From NCBI GenBank assembly GCA_031279175.1, contig JAITJA010000178.1, positions 1 through 18,013 on the forward strand: DNA of 18,013 nucleotides. Direction: 5' to 3'. Within the stretch, counting starts at the first letter, position 1. Each line of letters begins with the position of its first letter. A program made the translations under genes and the position numbers. Origin of the DNA: Odoribacteraceae bacterium. Lineage in GTDB: Bacteria > Bacteroidota > Bacteroidia > Bacteroidales > Marinifilaceae. The notes under the pieces are model-generated. The model did no database searches, was not told the origin of the DNA, and worked only from the letters and a program-made list of their open reading frames with translations. Shown here in pieces: positions 6,318 to 14,187 of the stretch.

Positions 6318-8480
6318 ATGGAAAACACGCGCCCCTCCATCCCCCTCCGTTACCGCGCCCTGCTGAAATCGTGCAGGAACCTCGTCACGAGGGAAGACGC
6401 GCGCCTCGTCCGCGAGGCCTTCCGCGCGGCCATCGTCGACAAGAGCCGCGAGGAGATCCACCGTCTCCTGGACGAGGCCATGATTGTCACCTCGGAGATC
6501 GGCCTCGGGCGCACATCCGTCGTCTGCGCGCTCCTCCACAGGGCCACCGTCCCGCCCGACGAGCACCAGACCCGCGCCCTCTTCGGCGACAAGGTCGCCC
6601 GCATCATGAACGGGCTGCAAAACATCAGTCGCGTGTACGCCACCAGACAAGTCGTCGACTCGGAAAACTTCCGCAACCTACTCCTGGGATTCGCCGAGGA
6701 CGTGCGCGTACAGCTCGTCTTCCTCGCCGAAAAACTACACGAGCTGCGCCTCGCCGACAACCTCGAGCGCGACGAGCAAGAACGCCTCGCCCGGGAAGCC
6801 AACTACATCTACATCCCGTTCACCCACAAGCTCGGGCTCTACAACATCAAGTCGGAAATGGAAGACCGCGCCCTGCGACTCAGCGACCCCCACCTGTATA
6901 ACACCATCGCCGGGAAGCTACAGGGAACGAAAGACGCCCGCGAACGATACATCGCCGCGTTCATCGCGCCAATCGTCGAGGAGATGGAACGACGAGGCAT
7001 CAAGTTCAAGACCAAGTACCGCACGAAGACCGTCGCCTCCATCCTCAACAAGATGCGCAAAACACAAGTAGAGTTCGAGGAAATCTACGACATCTTCGCC
7101 GTCCGCTTCATCCTCGAAACCGCCGGAACGGAGGAAAAGGCCGACTGCTGGCGCGCCTATTCCATCGTCACCGACAAGTACACCCCGAACCCGCGACGCC
7201 TCCGCGACTGGATCTCCGTACCCAAGTCCAACGGTTACGAATCGTTGCAAACAACCGTCCTCGGCCCCGAAAACAGGTGGGTAGAGGTGCAGATACGCAC
7301 CGAGCGAATGGACGAGATCGCCGAAAAAGGATTCGCCGCGCACTGGAGGTACAAGGGCGGAAGCGGGGACAAGTCCATCGAAAACTGGCTGTCAGAGCTG
7401 AGAGAAATCCTCGAAAGCCGCGACGTGAACGCGATGGACTTGCTCGACGACATCAAAATCAACGTGCAGGACAAGGAAGTGCATGTCTTCACGCCCGCCG
7501 GGGACCTGAAAACGTTGCCCGCCGGCGCGACACTCCTGGACTTCGCCTACGCCATCCACTCCGCCGTCGGGGCGAGGTGCATCGGCGGGAAAGTCAACAA
7601 CGAGAAACGAAACGAAACGCTCCGCTACGTCCTGAAAAACGGCGACCAGGTCACCATCCTGACCGCGAACACGCAACAACCAAGCGCCGACTGGCTCAAC
7701 ATCGCCGTCACCTCCAAGGCGCGCAACAAGATCCGACAGTTCCTCTCCGAGAATAGTCACGCGCTCGCCGCCACCGGACGGGAAACGCTCCTGAGACGCT
7801 TCAAGAACTGGAAAATCGAACTGACAGACGAGATCATCCGACGCCTGCAACAGCACTACAAGTACAAGTTTGCCGTCGACTTCTACCAGGCCGTCGCGGA
7901 GGGCAAACATGACCTGATCGACATCAAGGAGTTCGTCAACAGGGGAAACGAGGAGGAAAAACCTCCGCCCGCGCCCCGACGGGAAGTCGACGTGACGCCT
8001 GCCGCGGAAACAGGTGACGTGCTCCTGATCGATCGCGCCGTGGACAACGTCGCCTACAAGTTTGCCCGCTGCTGCAACCCCGTCTTCGGCGACAAAATCA
8101 CGGGCTTCGTCTCCATCGGCGAGGGAATAAAAATCCACCGCGAGCATTGCAAGAACGTCATCGATCTCCGACGACGCTACCCGTACCGAATCGTCAACGC
8201 CTCATGGACAAGCGAGGAGGGAACCACCTCCTACCAGACGATACTGAAAGTCTCCGGGAGGGAAAACGCGAACATGATGACGCGCGTCTCAGAAGCCATC
8301 GCCAAGGATTCCCGGATCATACTCCGGGGACTGGCAGTGAACTCCAGCGAGGGAAGTTTCGACGGGGAAATCACCGTGCTCGTCCCCAACACCGAGCACC
8401 TCTCGCAGCTGATATCAAGGCTGAAACGCGTGCCCGGCGTGACGCGCGTCTCGCGCCGCGACTCCGTCACCGATAGTTGA
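6318..8480 (+). CDS. relA: Long RelA/SpoT (RSH) protein, hydrolase domain degenerate
   Basis: (p)ppGpp synthetase of the stringent response, 720 aa, with the full RSH layout. The HD-type region is about 20-160. The synthetase is about 225-350, with TKYRTKTVASILNKM, FEEIYDIFAVRFI (253-265), RRLRDW (293-298), PKSNGYESL (302-310) and EVQIRT (323-328, with the essential Glu). The TGS domain is about 386-450 (VFTPAGDLKTLPAGAT), a zinc-finger/conserved-cysteine region has C585, C586 and C611, and an ACT domain is about 640-712. In active hydrolases a helix carries HDxxEDT; here it reads LLHRATVPP (72-80), and the later ADRLHN-type motif reads AEKLHELR (137-144). Hydrolysis is therefore probably lost and the enzyme works as a synthetase, while RxRD in place of ExDD recalls bifunctional Rel proteins. 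SLH of the synthetase is SLQ. Another (p)ppGpp hydrolase should exist elsewhere in the genome (inference). Confidence 0.93.
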   Translation: MENTRPSIPLRYRALLKSCRNLVTREDARLVREAFRAAIVDKSREEIHRLLDEAMIVTSEIGLGRTSVVCALLHRATVPPDEHQTRALFGDKVARIMNGLQNISRVYATRQVVDSENFRNLLLGFAEDVRVQLVFLAEKLHELRLADNLERDEQERLAREANYIYIPFTHKLGLYNIKSEMEDRALRLSDPHLYNTIAGKLQGTKDARERYIAAFIAPIVEEMERRGIKFKTKYRTKTVASILNKMRKTQVEFEEIYDIFAVRFILETAGTEEKADCWRAYSIVTDKYTPNPRRLRDWISVPKSNGYESLQTTVLGPENRWVEVQIRTERMDEIAEKGFAAHWRYKGGSGDKSIENWLSELREILESRDVNAMDLLDDIKINVQDKEVHVFTPAGDLKTLPAGATLLDFAYAIHSAVGARCIGGKVNNEKRNETLRYVLKNGDQVTILTANTQQPSADWLNIAVTSKARNKIRQFLSENSHALAATGRETLLRRFKNWKIELTDEIIRRLQQHYKYKFAVDFYQAVAEGKHDLIDIKEFVNRGNEEEKPPPAPRREVDVTPAAETGDVLLIDRAVDNVAYKFARCCNPVFGDKITGFVSIGEGIKIHREHCKNVIDLRRRYPYRIVNASWTSEEGTTSYQTILKVSGRENANMMTRVSEAIAKDSRIILRGLAVNSSEGSFDGEITVLVPNTEHLSQLISRLKRVPGVTRVSRRDSVTDS

Positions 8481-8651
8481 ATACCGCGAGACAACGCCCG
8501 GGAAAAATGATATAACAAGTCCATTCGGGAATCTAACATACAAACCAGGCGAATCCGGGAAAAAGGTACACCACCCGCCTGCCGGGCGATAGGTTATGAC
8601 AAGGCAATCACCGGGAAGCCAGTGTACAAAAGTAAGTCCGGAACACGGCCG

Positions 8652-8680
8652 GGAGGGGACCAGGGCCCCTCCTCTTTTTT
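8652..8680 (+). terminator. Rho-independent terminator of the LysM-relA operon
   Basis: GGAGGGG (8652-8658) pairs with CCCCTCC (8666-8672) around a 7-base loop, followed by TCTTTTTT. It lies about 170 bases past the relA stop. The stretch 8481-8651 before it shows no gene or repeat I can support. Confidence 0.88.
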
Positions 8681-8721
8681 ATATACCACCACCCGACAAC
8701 CACCATTGAATGCGCGTTAAC

Positions 8722-8973
8722 AGGCAACGCCGCCGCCGCCGCGCCCTTCCCCGGGATTTCCACGGCCTCCCGCCGCCGCGCGACGCCCTTTTTAACGTTA
8801 TCGCTGGTCTCCCGCCGCCGCGCGACGCCCTTTCCAACGCTATCACAGGTCTCCCGCCGCCGCGCGCCGCCCTTTTTAACGCTATCGCTGGTCTCCCGTC
8901 GCGTCGCGGCGCCCTTTCCAACGCTATCGCTGGTCTCCCGTCGCGGCGCGGCGCCCTTTTTAATGCTGTCATT
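8722..8973 (+). repeat. Left arm of a 42-bp-period array: six GC-rich tandem units
   Basis: Units begin at 8722 (diverged), 8764, 8806, 8848, 8890 and 8932, exactly 42 bases apart. A typical unit starts GGTCTCCCG, continues with a GC-rich stretch (CCGCCGCGCGACG or variants) and ends CCCTTTTTAACGYTATCGCT. In the plus direction each full unit can be read as 14 codons with the pattern GLPxxRxALFNAIA, from an open frame starting at 8710. I do not call this a gene: the frame runs into the AT-rich core and ends there, and no product family is known. The last unit ends AATGCTGTCATT, leading into the core. No spacers, so not a CRISPR array. Confidence 0.92.
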
Positions 8974-9294
8974 TATATAAATAGACCCTTTTTTCTTCCA
9001 GCAACACCATGTCATTGGCGTGAAAAAGATCTATTCCATGGAACGACATCATGTCATTTGCCCGAATAATCTTTTTTCCTTCAAATAACATCATGTCATT
9101 CCCGTGAAAAAACTTTTTTCCCTCCAACGACAACATGTCATTGGAGAGAAAAAAGATTATTCAGGCAAATGACATGATGTTATTTGAAGGAAAAAGATCT
9201 ATTCATGGGAATGACATGATGTTATTGGAAGGAAAAAAGTTTATCGAGACAAATAACATCATGTCATTGGAAGGAAAAAGAGTCTATTTATATA
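8974..9294. repeat. AT-rich core of the array with seven dyad motifs
   Basis: Seven copies of a near-palindrome, ideal form AATGACAT-S-ATGTCATT, are spaced through the core. The central CATG lies at 9008, 9050, 9092 and 9134 (steps of 42), then in reversed orientation at 9173 and 9215 (42 apart), then forward again at 9260. The half-site ATGTCATT is present in all seven in one orientation or the other; the other half varies. Between motifs lie purine- or pyrimidine-rich tracts such as GAAGGAAAAAGATCTATT or TTTTTTCC. The array is roughly symmetric about 9155, and the outer edges share the inverted sequence ATTTATATAAATAGA. The repeated dyads look like protein-binding sites, but that is inference. 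Confidence 0.9.
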
Positions 9295-9588
9295 AATGAC
9301 AGCATTAAAAAGGGCGTCGCGGCGCGGCGGGAGACCAGCGATAACGTTAAAAAGGGCGTCGCGCCGCGACGGGAGACCAGCGATAACGTTGGAAAGGGCG
9401 TCGCGCGTCGACCGCTGGCAAGCGACATCGTTAGACGGCCTGTCGCGCGTCGACGGCTGATGAAAAACATCAAGGGAAAGTGGAAAACGCGCCGTCACGC
9501 GCCGGGAAAAATCCATGGAAAGGGCCCCGAAAGGCCGCGGGAGTAGGTCGAAATGTCTCAAACGGGGCCCGAATAGCCGCGGCAAATG
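9295..9588 (-). repeat. Right arm of the array: seven 42-bp units, inverted to the left arm
   Basis: Units start at 9295, 9337, 9379, 9421, 9463, 9505 and 9547, again exactly 42 apart. They are reverse complements of the left-arm units: the first two match closely (TTAAAAAGGGCGTCGCG ... GGGAGACC). The outer ones decay stepwise but keep the spacing, for example AAAGGGCCCCGAAAGGCCGC (9519-9538) and AAACGGGGCCCGAATAGCC (9560-9578). On the minus strand they read inward as 14-residue repeats (GLPSRRDALFNVIA, GLPPRRDALFNAVI). The inner edge, AATGACAGCATT, mirrors AATGCTGTCATT at the left-arm end. Confidence 0.9.
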
Positions 9589-9727
9589 TTAAATAATGGA
9601 GGAAAACGGGCCGTTACATGCAAGACATAGAGCAACATAACGGGAAGGGATGCTTTTTTGGGCCAGTTGGAAAAAAATGACCTATTAATTGAGAGAAAAT
9701 AACTACACTTTATTTCCAAAGATTCCA

Positions 9728-9735
9728 TAATATTG
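9728..9735 (+). promoter_or_regulatory. Candidate -7 box of the SusC/D operon
   Basis: TAATATTG is one mismatch from TAnnTTTG and lies 35 bases before the ATG at 9771, in an AT-rich stretch (9660-9770) that stands out from the GC-rich surroundings. No TTTG is seen at the right distance. Between the array end (9588) and this site I see nothing else. Confidence 0.3.
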
Positions 9736-9770
9736 CACTACTGTAAACTTTAGTATAACCTTAACACTTT

Positions 9771-11054
9771 ATGGAAATGAGAAAAAGAGCAATTTTCATG
9801 ATCTGTGTTGCATCACTGGTCTGGTTCGCCTGCGAGAGCGGGGACGATAAAGGATCTTCGGCAACACACGATCCCGGGTCCCCGGTGACCATCGAGTACT
9901 TCATGCCCGACTCCGGGCGGATACGCGAGAAAGTCATCATCAAGGGAGAAAACTTCGGCAACGACCTGTCGAAAGTATCGGTCTACTTCATTGACGAGCT
10001 GACGGAACGCGCCGCCACCGTCATCGGCGTGGACAACAACACGATCTACTGCCTGGCCCCGAGACAACTTGGCGGGCAGAACGCGATCAAGATCATCGTG
10101 GAAGACAAGGAAGCACTGGCCAGCGAGCGCTTCGGGTATACCGTGGCGGAGAACGTCTCGACGATCGCGGGCAACGCCTCCAACACCGGTCTCGTCGACG
10201 GGACGCTGGCCGAGGCGCGCTTCTCGTACATCCACGGTATTGGCGCGATTGGCAACGAGGCCGTGCTTATTTTCCAGCGCGACAACGCTTCCGTGCGGTT
10301 AGTCTCCGTCCCCGACAACGCCGTGGTGACGGTGCACAACGGCTTCCAGGCCGCTAGCCCCGCGGTGACGGCCGACAAGACAAAGGTGTATGCCGCTGGC
10401 TGGAACTCCCCCCACGTGGTGTACGTCTACGCGAAAAACACCGGTTGGGCCCCCATGCGCGTCGGGCAGCTTGGCACGCAATTCAGCGGGCGCGTGCGCG
10501 GCCTGGCGCTGGACGCGACCGAGGAGTGGTTGTACTTCTGCGACGCGCAAGGAAATTTCGCCCGTTTCGAGATCGCGACGCAGAAAGTAGAGGTATTGAA
10601 CAACAGCACGGGCGCGGCCACCTCCGACGGGAATTACGTTATCTACAACCCGTTTGACGGCTACTTCTACGTGTCGTGCGCGAACAAATTCGGTATCTAC
10701 AAGATCAGCCCCGACGGGCAGGAGGTCATCTCCTACGCTGGCTTCAACGGCTCGGCGGTCGTCAACGGGTACGTGGACGAATGCGCGTTCGTGCAACCGA
10801 ACGGGCTGGCGATCGACGAGGATGGTAATATCTTCGTGTGCGACGGCTTCAATGGCTACGTGATCCGCAAGATCTCGATCATCAACAACTATGTCTCGAT
10901 CGTGGCTGGCGCTATCAACGTTGCCGGGCAGATCGACGGCAACCCGGTAGACGCGCGGTTCAACTACCCGTACGACATCGCGAACGACGGCGAGGGCAAC
11001 TACTGGATCGCCGAGGGCTGGGGCTGCGCGGTACGCAAGTATGCCGTCGAGTAG
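9771..11054 (+). CDS. Surface lipoprotein with IPT/TIG domain and NHL-type repeats
   Basis: A 427-aa lipoprotein, first gene of the SusC/D operon. The signal peptide ends in a lipobox with C21 (SLVWFAC), followed by ESGDDKG, an acidic stretch of the kind that directs Bacteroidetes lipoproteins to the cell surface. Residues about 38-126 are an IPT/TIG immunoglobulin-like domain (VTIEYFMPDSGRIREKVIIK, GENFG, IIVEDKEALAS). From about 128 to the end come NHL-like beta-propeller repeats, for example STIAGNASNTGLVDGTLAEA, NGLAIDEDGNIFVCDGFNG and VDARFNYPYDIANDGEGNYW. Proteins of this build accompany SusC/SusD pairs and are thought to bind ligand at the surface; the ligand is unknown. Both M1 and M3 could be the start, with no effect on the mature protein. 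A gap of 31 bases precedes the SusC gene. Confidence 0.88.
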   Translation: MEMRKRAIFMICVASLVWFACESGDDKGSSATHDPGSPVTIEYFMPDSGRIREKVIIKGENFGNDLSKVSVYFIDELTERAATVIGVDNNTIYCLAPRQLGGQNAIKIIVEDKEALASERFGYTVAENVSTIAGNASNTGLVDGTLAEARFSYIHGIGAIGNEAVLIFQRDNASVRLVSVPDNAVVTVHNGFQAASPAVTADKTKVYAAGWNSPHVVYVYAKNTGWAPMRVGQLGTQFSGRVRGLALDATEEWLYFCDAQGNFARFEIATQKVEVLNNSTGAATSDGNYVIYNPFDGYFYVSCANKFGIYKISPDGQEVISYAGFNGSAVVNGYVDECAFVQPNGLAIDEDGNIFVCDGFNGYVIRKISIINNYVSIVAGAINVAGQIDGNPVDARFNYPYDIANDGEGNYWIAEGWGCAVRKYAVE

Positions 11055-11085
11055 ACCCGTTGTGTAATTTATAAACACGTGTACA

Positions 11086-14000
11086 ATGATGAAAAGAATA
11101 TTATATACATGCGCCTTGTTGCTCCTCGTCACTGGGGCGGTCGCGCAGGATAAGATAAGGGTCGCCGGTATTGTCTTCGACGAGACGGGCGCCGAGCTAA
11201 CAGGCGTGAACATCACCGTGAAGGGCGCGCCGGGAACAGGTACGATAACAGACCGGGACGGCCGCTTCGGGATTGAAGTAACGCCGAACACGACGCTGGT
11301 TTTCTCGTTTATTGGCTACAAGCCGCGGGAGATCACCTACTCCGCGACGCGGGAGCGGGAACGGATCGCGCTGGAACCGAACGTGAGCGAGATAGACGCG
11401 GTAGTCGTCACGGGCCGCGACATGCAACGCAAGATCTCCGTCGTGGGCGCGATCACGACGATCGACGTGGCGGAGTTGCAAGTGCCGGCGGTGTCGGTGA
11501 CGAACATGCTCGGCGGTCGCGTGCCGGGAATCATCTCGGTGACGCGTAGCGGCGAGCCGGGCAACAACTTCTCGGAGTTCTGGATTCGCGGTATCAGCAC
11601 GTTCGGGGCCAGCCAGAGCGCCCTGGTGCTGATCGATGGCATCGAGGGCAACCTGAACGACCTCGACCCGGCGGACATGGAGAGCTTCACGATACTGAAA
11701 GACGCGTCGTCGACAGCCGTTTACGGCGTGCGGGGCGCGAACGGCGTGGTGGTCGTGACGACAAAACGAGGCAAGGCCGGTCGGCTGAGCATTAATTTCA
11801 AGACCAACGCGACCTACTCTTACTCGCCCCGGATGCCGGAGTACGCGAACGCTTACGAGTACGCGCGACTGGCCAACGAGGCGGAGATCGTGCGGGGTAA
11901 CCCCGAGATCTATTCCCCGGCGGAGGTGGAACTGTTCCGCACGCACCTCGACCCGGATCTCTACCCGGACGTCAACTGGCGGGAGGTGATCCTGAAAGAC
12001 CACGTGTGGAATACACAGCACCACCTGAGCATGTCGGGCGGCGGGCTGAACGCGCGATATTACCTGAGCCTGGGCGTGCTGAATAACGAGGCGCTCTTCA
12101 AGCAGGATAAGGACGCGACAACGAATAACACGAACGTGGACTATCACAAGTATAACTTCCGGGCCAATATCGACGCGAACCTGACGCGGACGACGGTGAT
12201 GTCGCTGAACCTGGAAACGGTCTTCGTGACGCAAAACGCGCCGGGAGACGGGGCCAGTAACAGCGCGTTGTGGTCGGCACAGGCCAACATGCCGCCGACG
12301 CTCGTGCCGGTGCGCTACTCCAACGGCCAGCTGCCGTCGTTCGGCACGAACTCGGACGAGATGTCGCCATACGTCCGGCTGAACTACACGGGGTTCACGG
12401 AGAATGAACGCTACTCGGCCAAGACTAACCTGACGCTGCGGCAAGACCTCGGGATGCTGACCGAAGGGCTGTCGGCCACGGCGATGTTCTCGCTGTCAAC
12501 AAACGGGACGCACACGACAACGCGTAGCATGAGGCCGGAACTCTATTACGCCGACCCGCAAACGGGACGTAACCTCGACGGTAGCCTGAAGACCGTCCTG
12601 CGCCTCTCCAAGGTGGACCTGAGCGCGTCGCAAGGCTCGGCCTCCGACCGGAAGATCTATTACGAGATGACGGGAAACTATAACCGCGTGTTCGACGATC
12701 ACCGCGTGACGGGACTACTACACTACTATATCGAGGAGAGCAAGAATAGCGACTGGGGCGCTAGCGAATCAGGGACAAACAGGACATTGTCGGTGATCCC
12801 GAAGCGCTACCAGGCCCTCTCCGGGCGAGCTACCTACTCGTACAAGGATATTTACTTCGTGGAAGGTAACCTGGGATATACCGGTTCCGAGAACTTCGAC
12901 GTGGGCAGCCGCTACGGTTTGTTCCCGTCCATAGCGATCGGCTGGTTGCCGAGCCAGTACAAGCTCTTCCAGGAGAAATTCCCCTTCATCAGCCAGTTCA
13001 AGATCCGCGCCTCCTACGGCGAAGTCGGTAACGACCGGCTCAACGACCGGCGCTTCCCCTACCTGACGATCGTCGGGACAAGCGGCAGCGGGACGTGGGG
13101 CGGTAGCGGCCTCGGCGAGAGCCAAACCGGCGCGCCCGACCTGCAATGGGAAACCACGAAGAAGTATAATATCGGTATCGACGCGAAGTTCCTCAACGAT
13201 CACTTCGACCTGACCGTGGACGCGTTCCGCAACCGCACGGAAGATATCTTCCAGCAACGCGCGAATATCCCCGAGGAGGCCGGTCTGTCGTCTATCCTCC
13301 CCTACTCGAACATCGGCTCGATGCAGGCGTGGGGCGCTGACGGAACGCTGGCCTATAACCACCGGGTAAACCAGAACTTGCGCTTCACGGTGCGCGGTAA
13401 CTTCACGCTGTCGCGCAACAAGGTCGACTACTGGGAGCAATCCGGGGTCAACTACCCCTACCAGTCCTACACGGGCGTGCCCTACGGCGTGATGCGCGGG
13501 CTGATAGCCCTGGGCCTGTTCTCCGACGAGGACGACGTGAAGAGTAGCCCGAAACAGACGTTCATGTCGAACGTGCTTCCCGGCGATATCAAGTACAAGG
13601 ACGTGAACGGCGATAGCCAAATCGACACGGATGACATCGTGCCGCTCTCCTACTCGAACACGCCGCGCGTGCAGTACGGGTTTGCCGCCGAGATGAATTA
13701 CAAGAATTTCACGATTAGCGCCTTCGTGGAGGGCATCGGCGAGGTACAGTACTTCTACGGCGGGACGGGATATTACCCCTTCGCGTGGGAATCGCGCGGT
13801 AATGTCCTCCAGATCGTGAGCAAGCCGGAAAACCGGTGGACGCCCGCGTCCTACTCCGGGAGCGCGGAGACGGAAAACCCCAACGCGCGCTTCCCGCGAC
13901 TGAATTACGGGAATAACGCGAATAATAACCGCGCGTCGACCTTCTGGCTCGCCGATGGACGTTACGTGCGCCTGAAGAATGTCGAGGTGTCGTACCGCAT

Positions 14001-14175
14001 CCCGGCACAATGGACGCGGCCCGTCGGGATCGAGTCGGCAACCGTTAGCTTCGTCGGCGATAACCTGGCCGTGTGGGACAAGGTGAAGCTGTGGGACCCG
14101 GGACAAGCCTCCTCGAACGGCGGCGCTTACCCGCTACAACGACTGTTTACTTTCCAGTTATATGTCACTTTCTAA
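11086..14175 (+). CDS. SusC/RagA-type TonB-dependent outer-membrane transporter
   Basis: A 1029-aa outer-membrane channel that imports large ligands together with its SusD partner, energised by TonB/ExbBD. The signal peptide is about 1-21 (ILYTCALLLLVTGAVAQ). A carboxypeptidase-regulatory-like domain follows (about 25-105, VAGIVFDETGAELTGVNITV). The link to the plug holds VVVTG (106-110). The plug is about 115-228 and carries the SusC/RagA signature (LIDGIEGNLNDLDPADMESF, ILKDASSTAVYGVRGANGVV). The 22-strand barrel follows and ends in the aromatic FTFQLYVTF expected for outer-membrane insertion. The length is normal and there is no N-terminal STN domain, so it is unlikely to signal directly to an anti-sigma factor. 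The substrate cannot be inferred. It is followed by the SusD gene after 12 bases. Confidence 0.97.
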   Translation: MMKRILYTCALLLLVTGAVAQDKIRVAGIVFDETGAELTGVNITVKGAPGTGTITDRDGRFGIEVTPNTTLVFSFIGYKPREITYSATRERERIALEPNVSEIDAVVVTGRDMQRKISVVGAITTIDVAELQVPAVSVTNMLGGRVPGIISVTRSGEPGNNFSEFWIRGISTFGASQSALVLIDGIEGNLNDLDPADMESFTILKDASSTAVYGVRGANGVVVVTTKRGKAGRLSINFKTNATYSYSPRMPEYANAYEYARLANEAEIVRGNPEIYSPAEVELFRTHLDPDLYPDVNWREVILKDHVWNTQHHLSMSGGGLNARYYLSLGVLNNEALFKQDKDATTNNTNVDYHKYNFRANIDANLTRTTVMSLNLETVFVTQNAPGDGASNSALWSAQANMPPTLVPVRYSNGQLPSFGTNSDEMSPYVRLNYTGFTENERYSAKTNLTLRQDLGMLTEGLSATAMFSLSTNGTHTTTRSMRPELYYADPQTGRNLDGSLKTVLRLSKVDLSASQGSASDRKIYYEMTGNYNRVFDDHRVTGLLHYYIEESKNSDWGASESGTNRTLSVIPKRYQALSGRATYSYKDIYFVEGNLGYTGSENFDVGSRYGLFPSIAIGWLPSQYKLFQEKFPFISQFKIRASYGEVGNDRLNDRRFPYLTIVGTSGSGTWGGSGLGESQTGAPDLQWETTKKYNIGIDAKFLNDHFDLTVDAFRNRTEDIFQQRANIPEEAGLSSILPYSNIGSMQAWGADGTLAYNHRVNQNLRFTVRGNFTLSRNKVDYWEQSGVNYPYQSYTGVPYGVMRGLIALGLFSDEDDVKSSPKQTFMSNVLPGDIKYKDVNGDSQIDTDDIVPLSYSNTPRVQYGFAAEMNYKNFTISAFVEGIGEVQYFYGGTGYYPFAWESRGNVLQIVSKPENRWTPASYSGSAETENPNARFPRLNYGNNANNNRASTFWLADGRYVRLKNVEVSYRIPAQWTRPVGIESATVSFVGDNLAVWDKVKLWDPGQASSNGGAYPLQRLFTFQLYVTF

Positions 14176-14187
14176 AACCAACCGAAT

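Noticed and set aside
8710..9069. A 119-aa repeat protein gene on the plus strand
   Set aside because: It is made of tandem DNA repeats and then runs through the non-coding-looking AT-rich core; no start signal or known family.
8944..9327. Invertible promoter (phase-variable switch) for the SusC/D operon
   Set aside because: The arms share inverted sequence, but I found no TAnnTTTG box in the segment between them, no recombinase nearby, and the right arm ends about 180 bases before the gene.
8722..9588. CRISPR array
   Set aside because: Units are directly adjacent with no unique spacers, orientation flips in the middle, and no cas genes are present.
12769..14106. Long open frame on the minus strand (445 codons)
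   Set aside because: It is antisense to the SusC-like gene, whose plus-strand protein is clearly real; long antisense frames are expected in GC-rich coding DNA. The same applies to minus frames at 7392-8147, 10299-11291 and 11197-12444.
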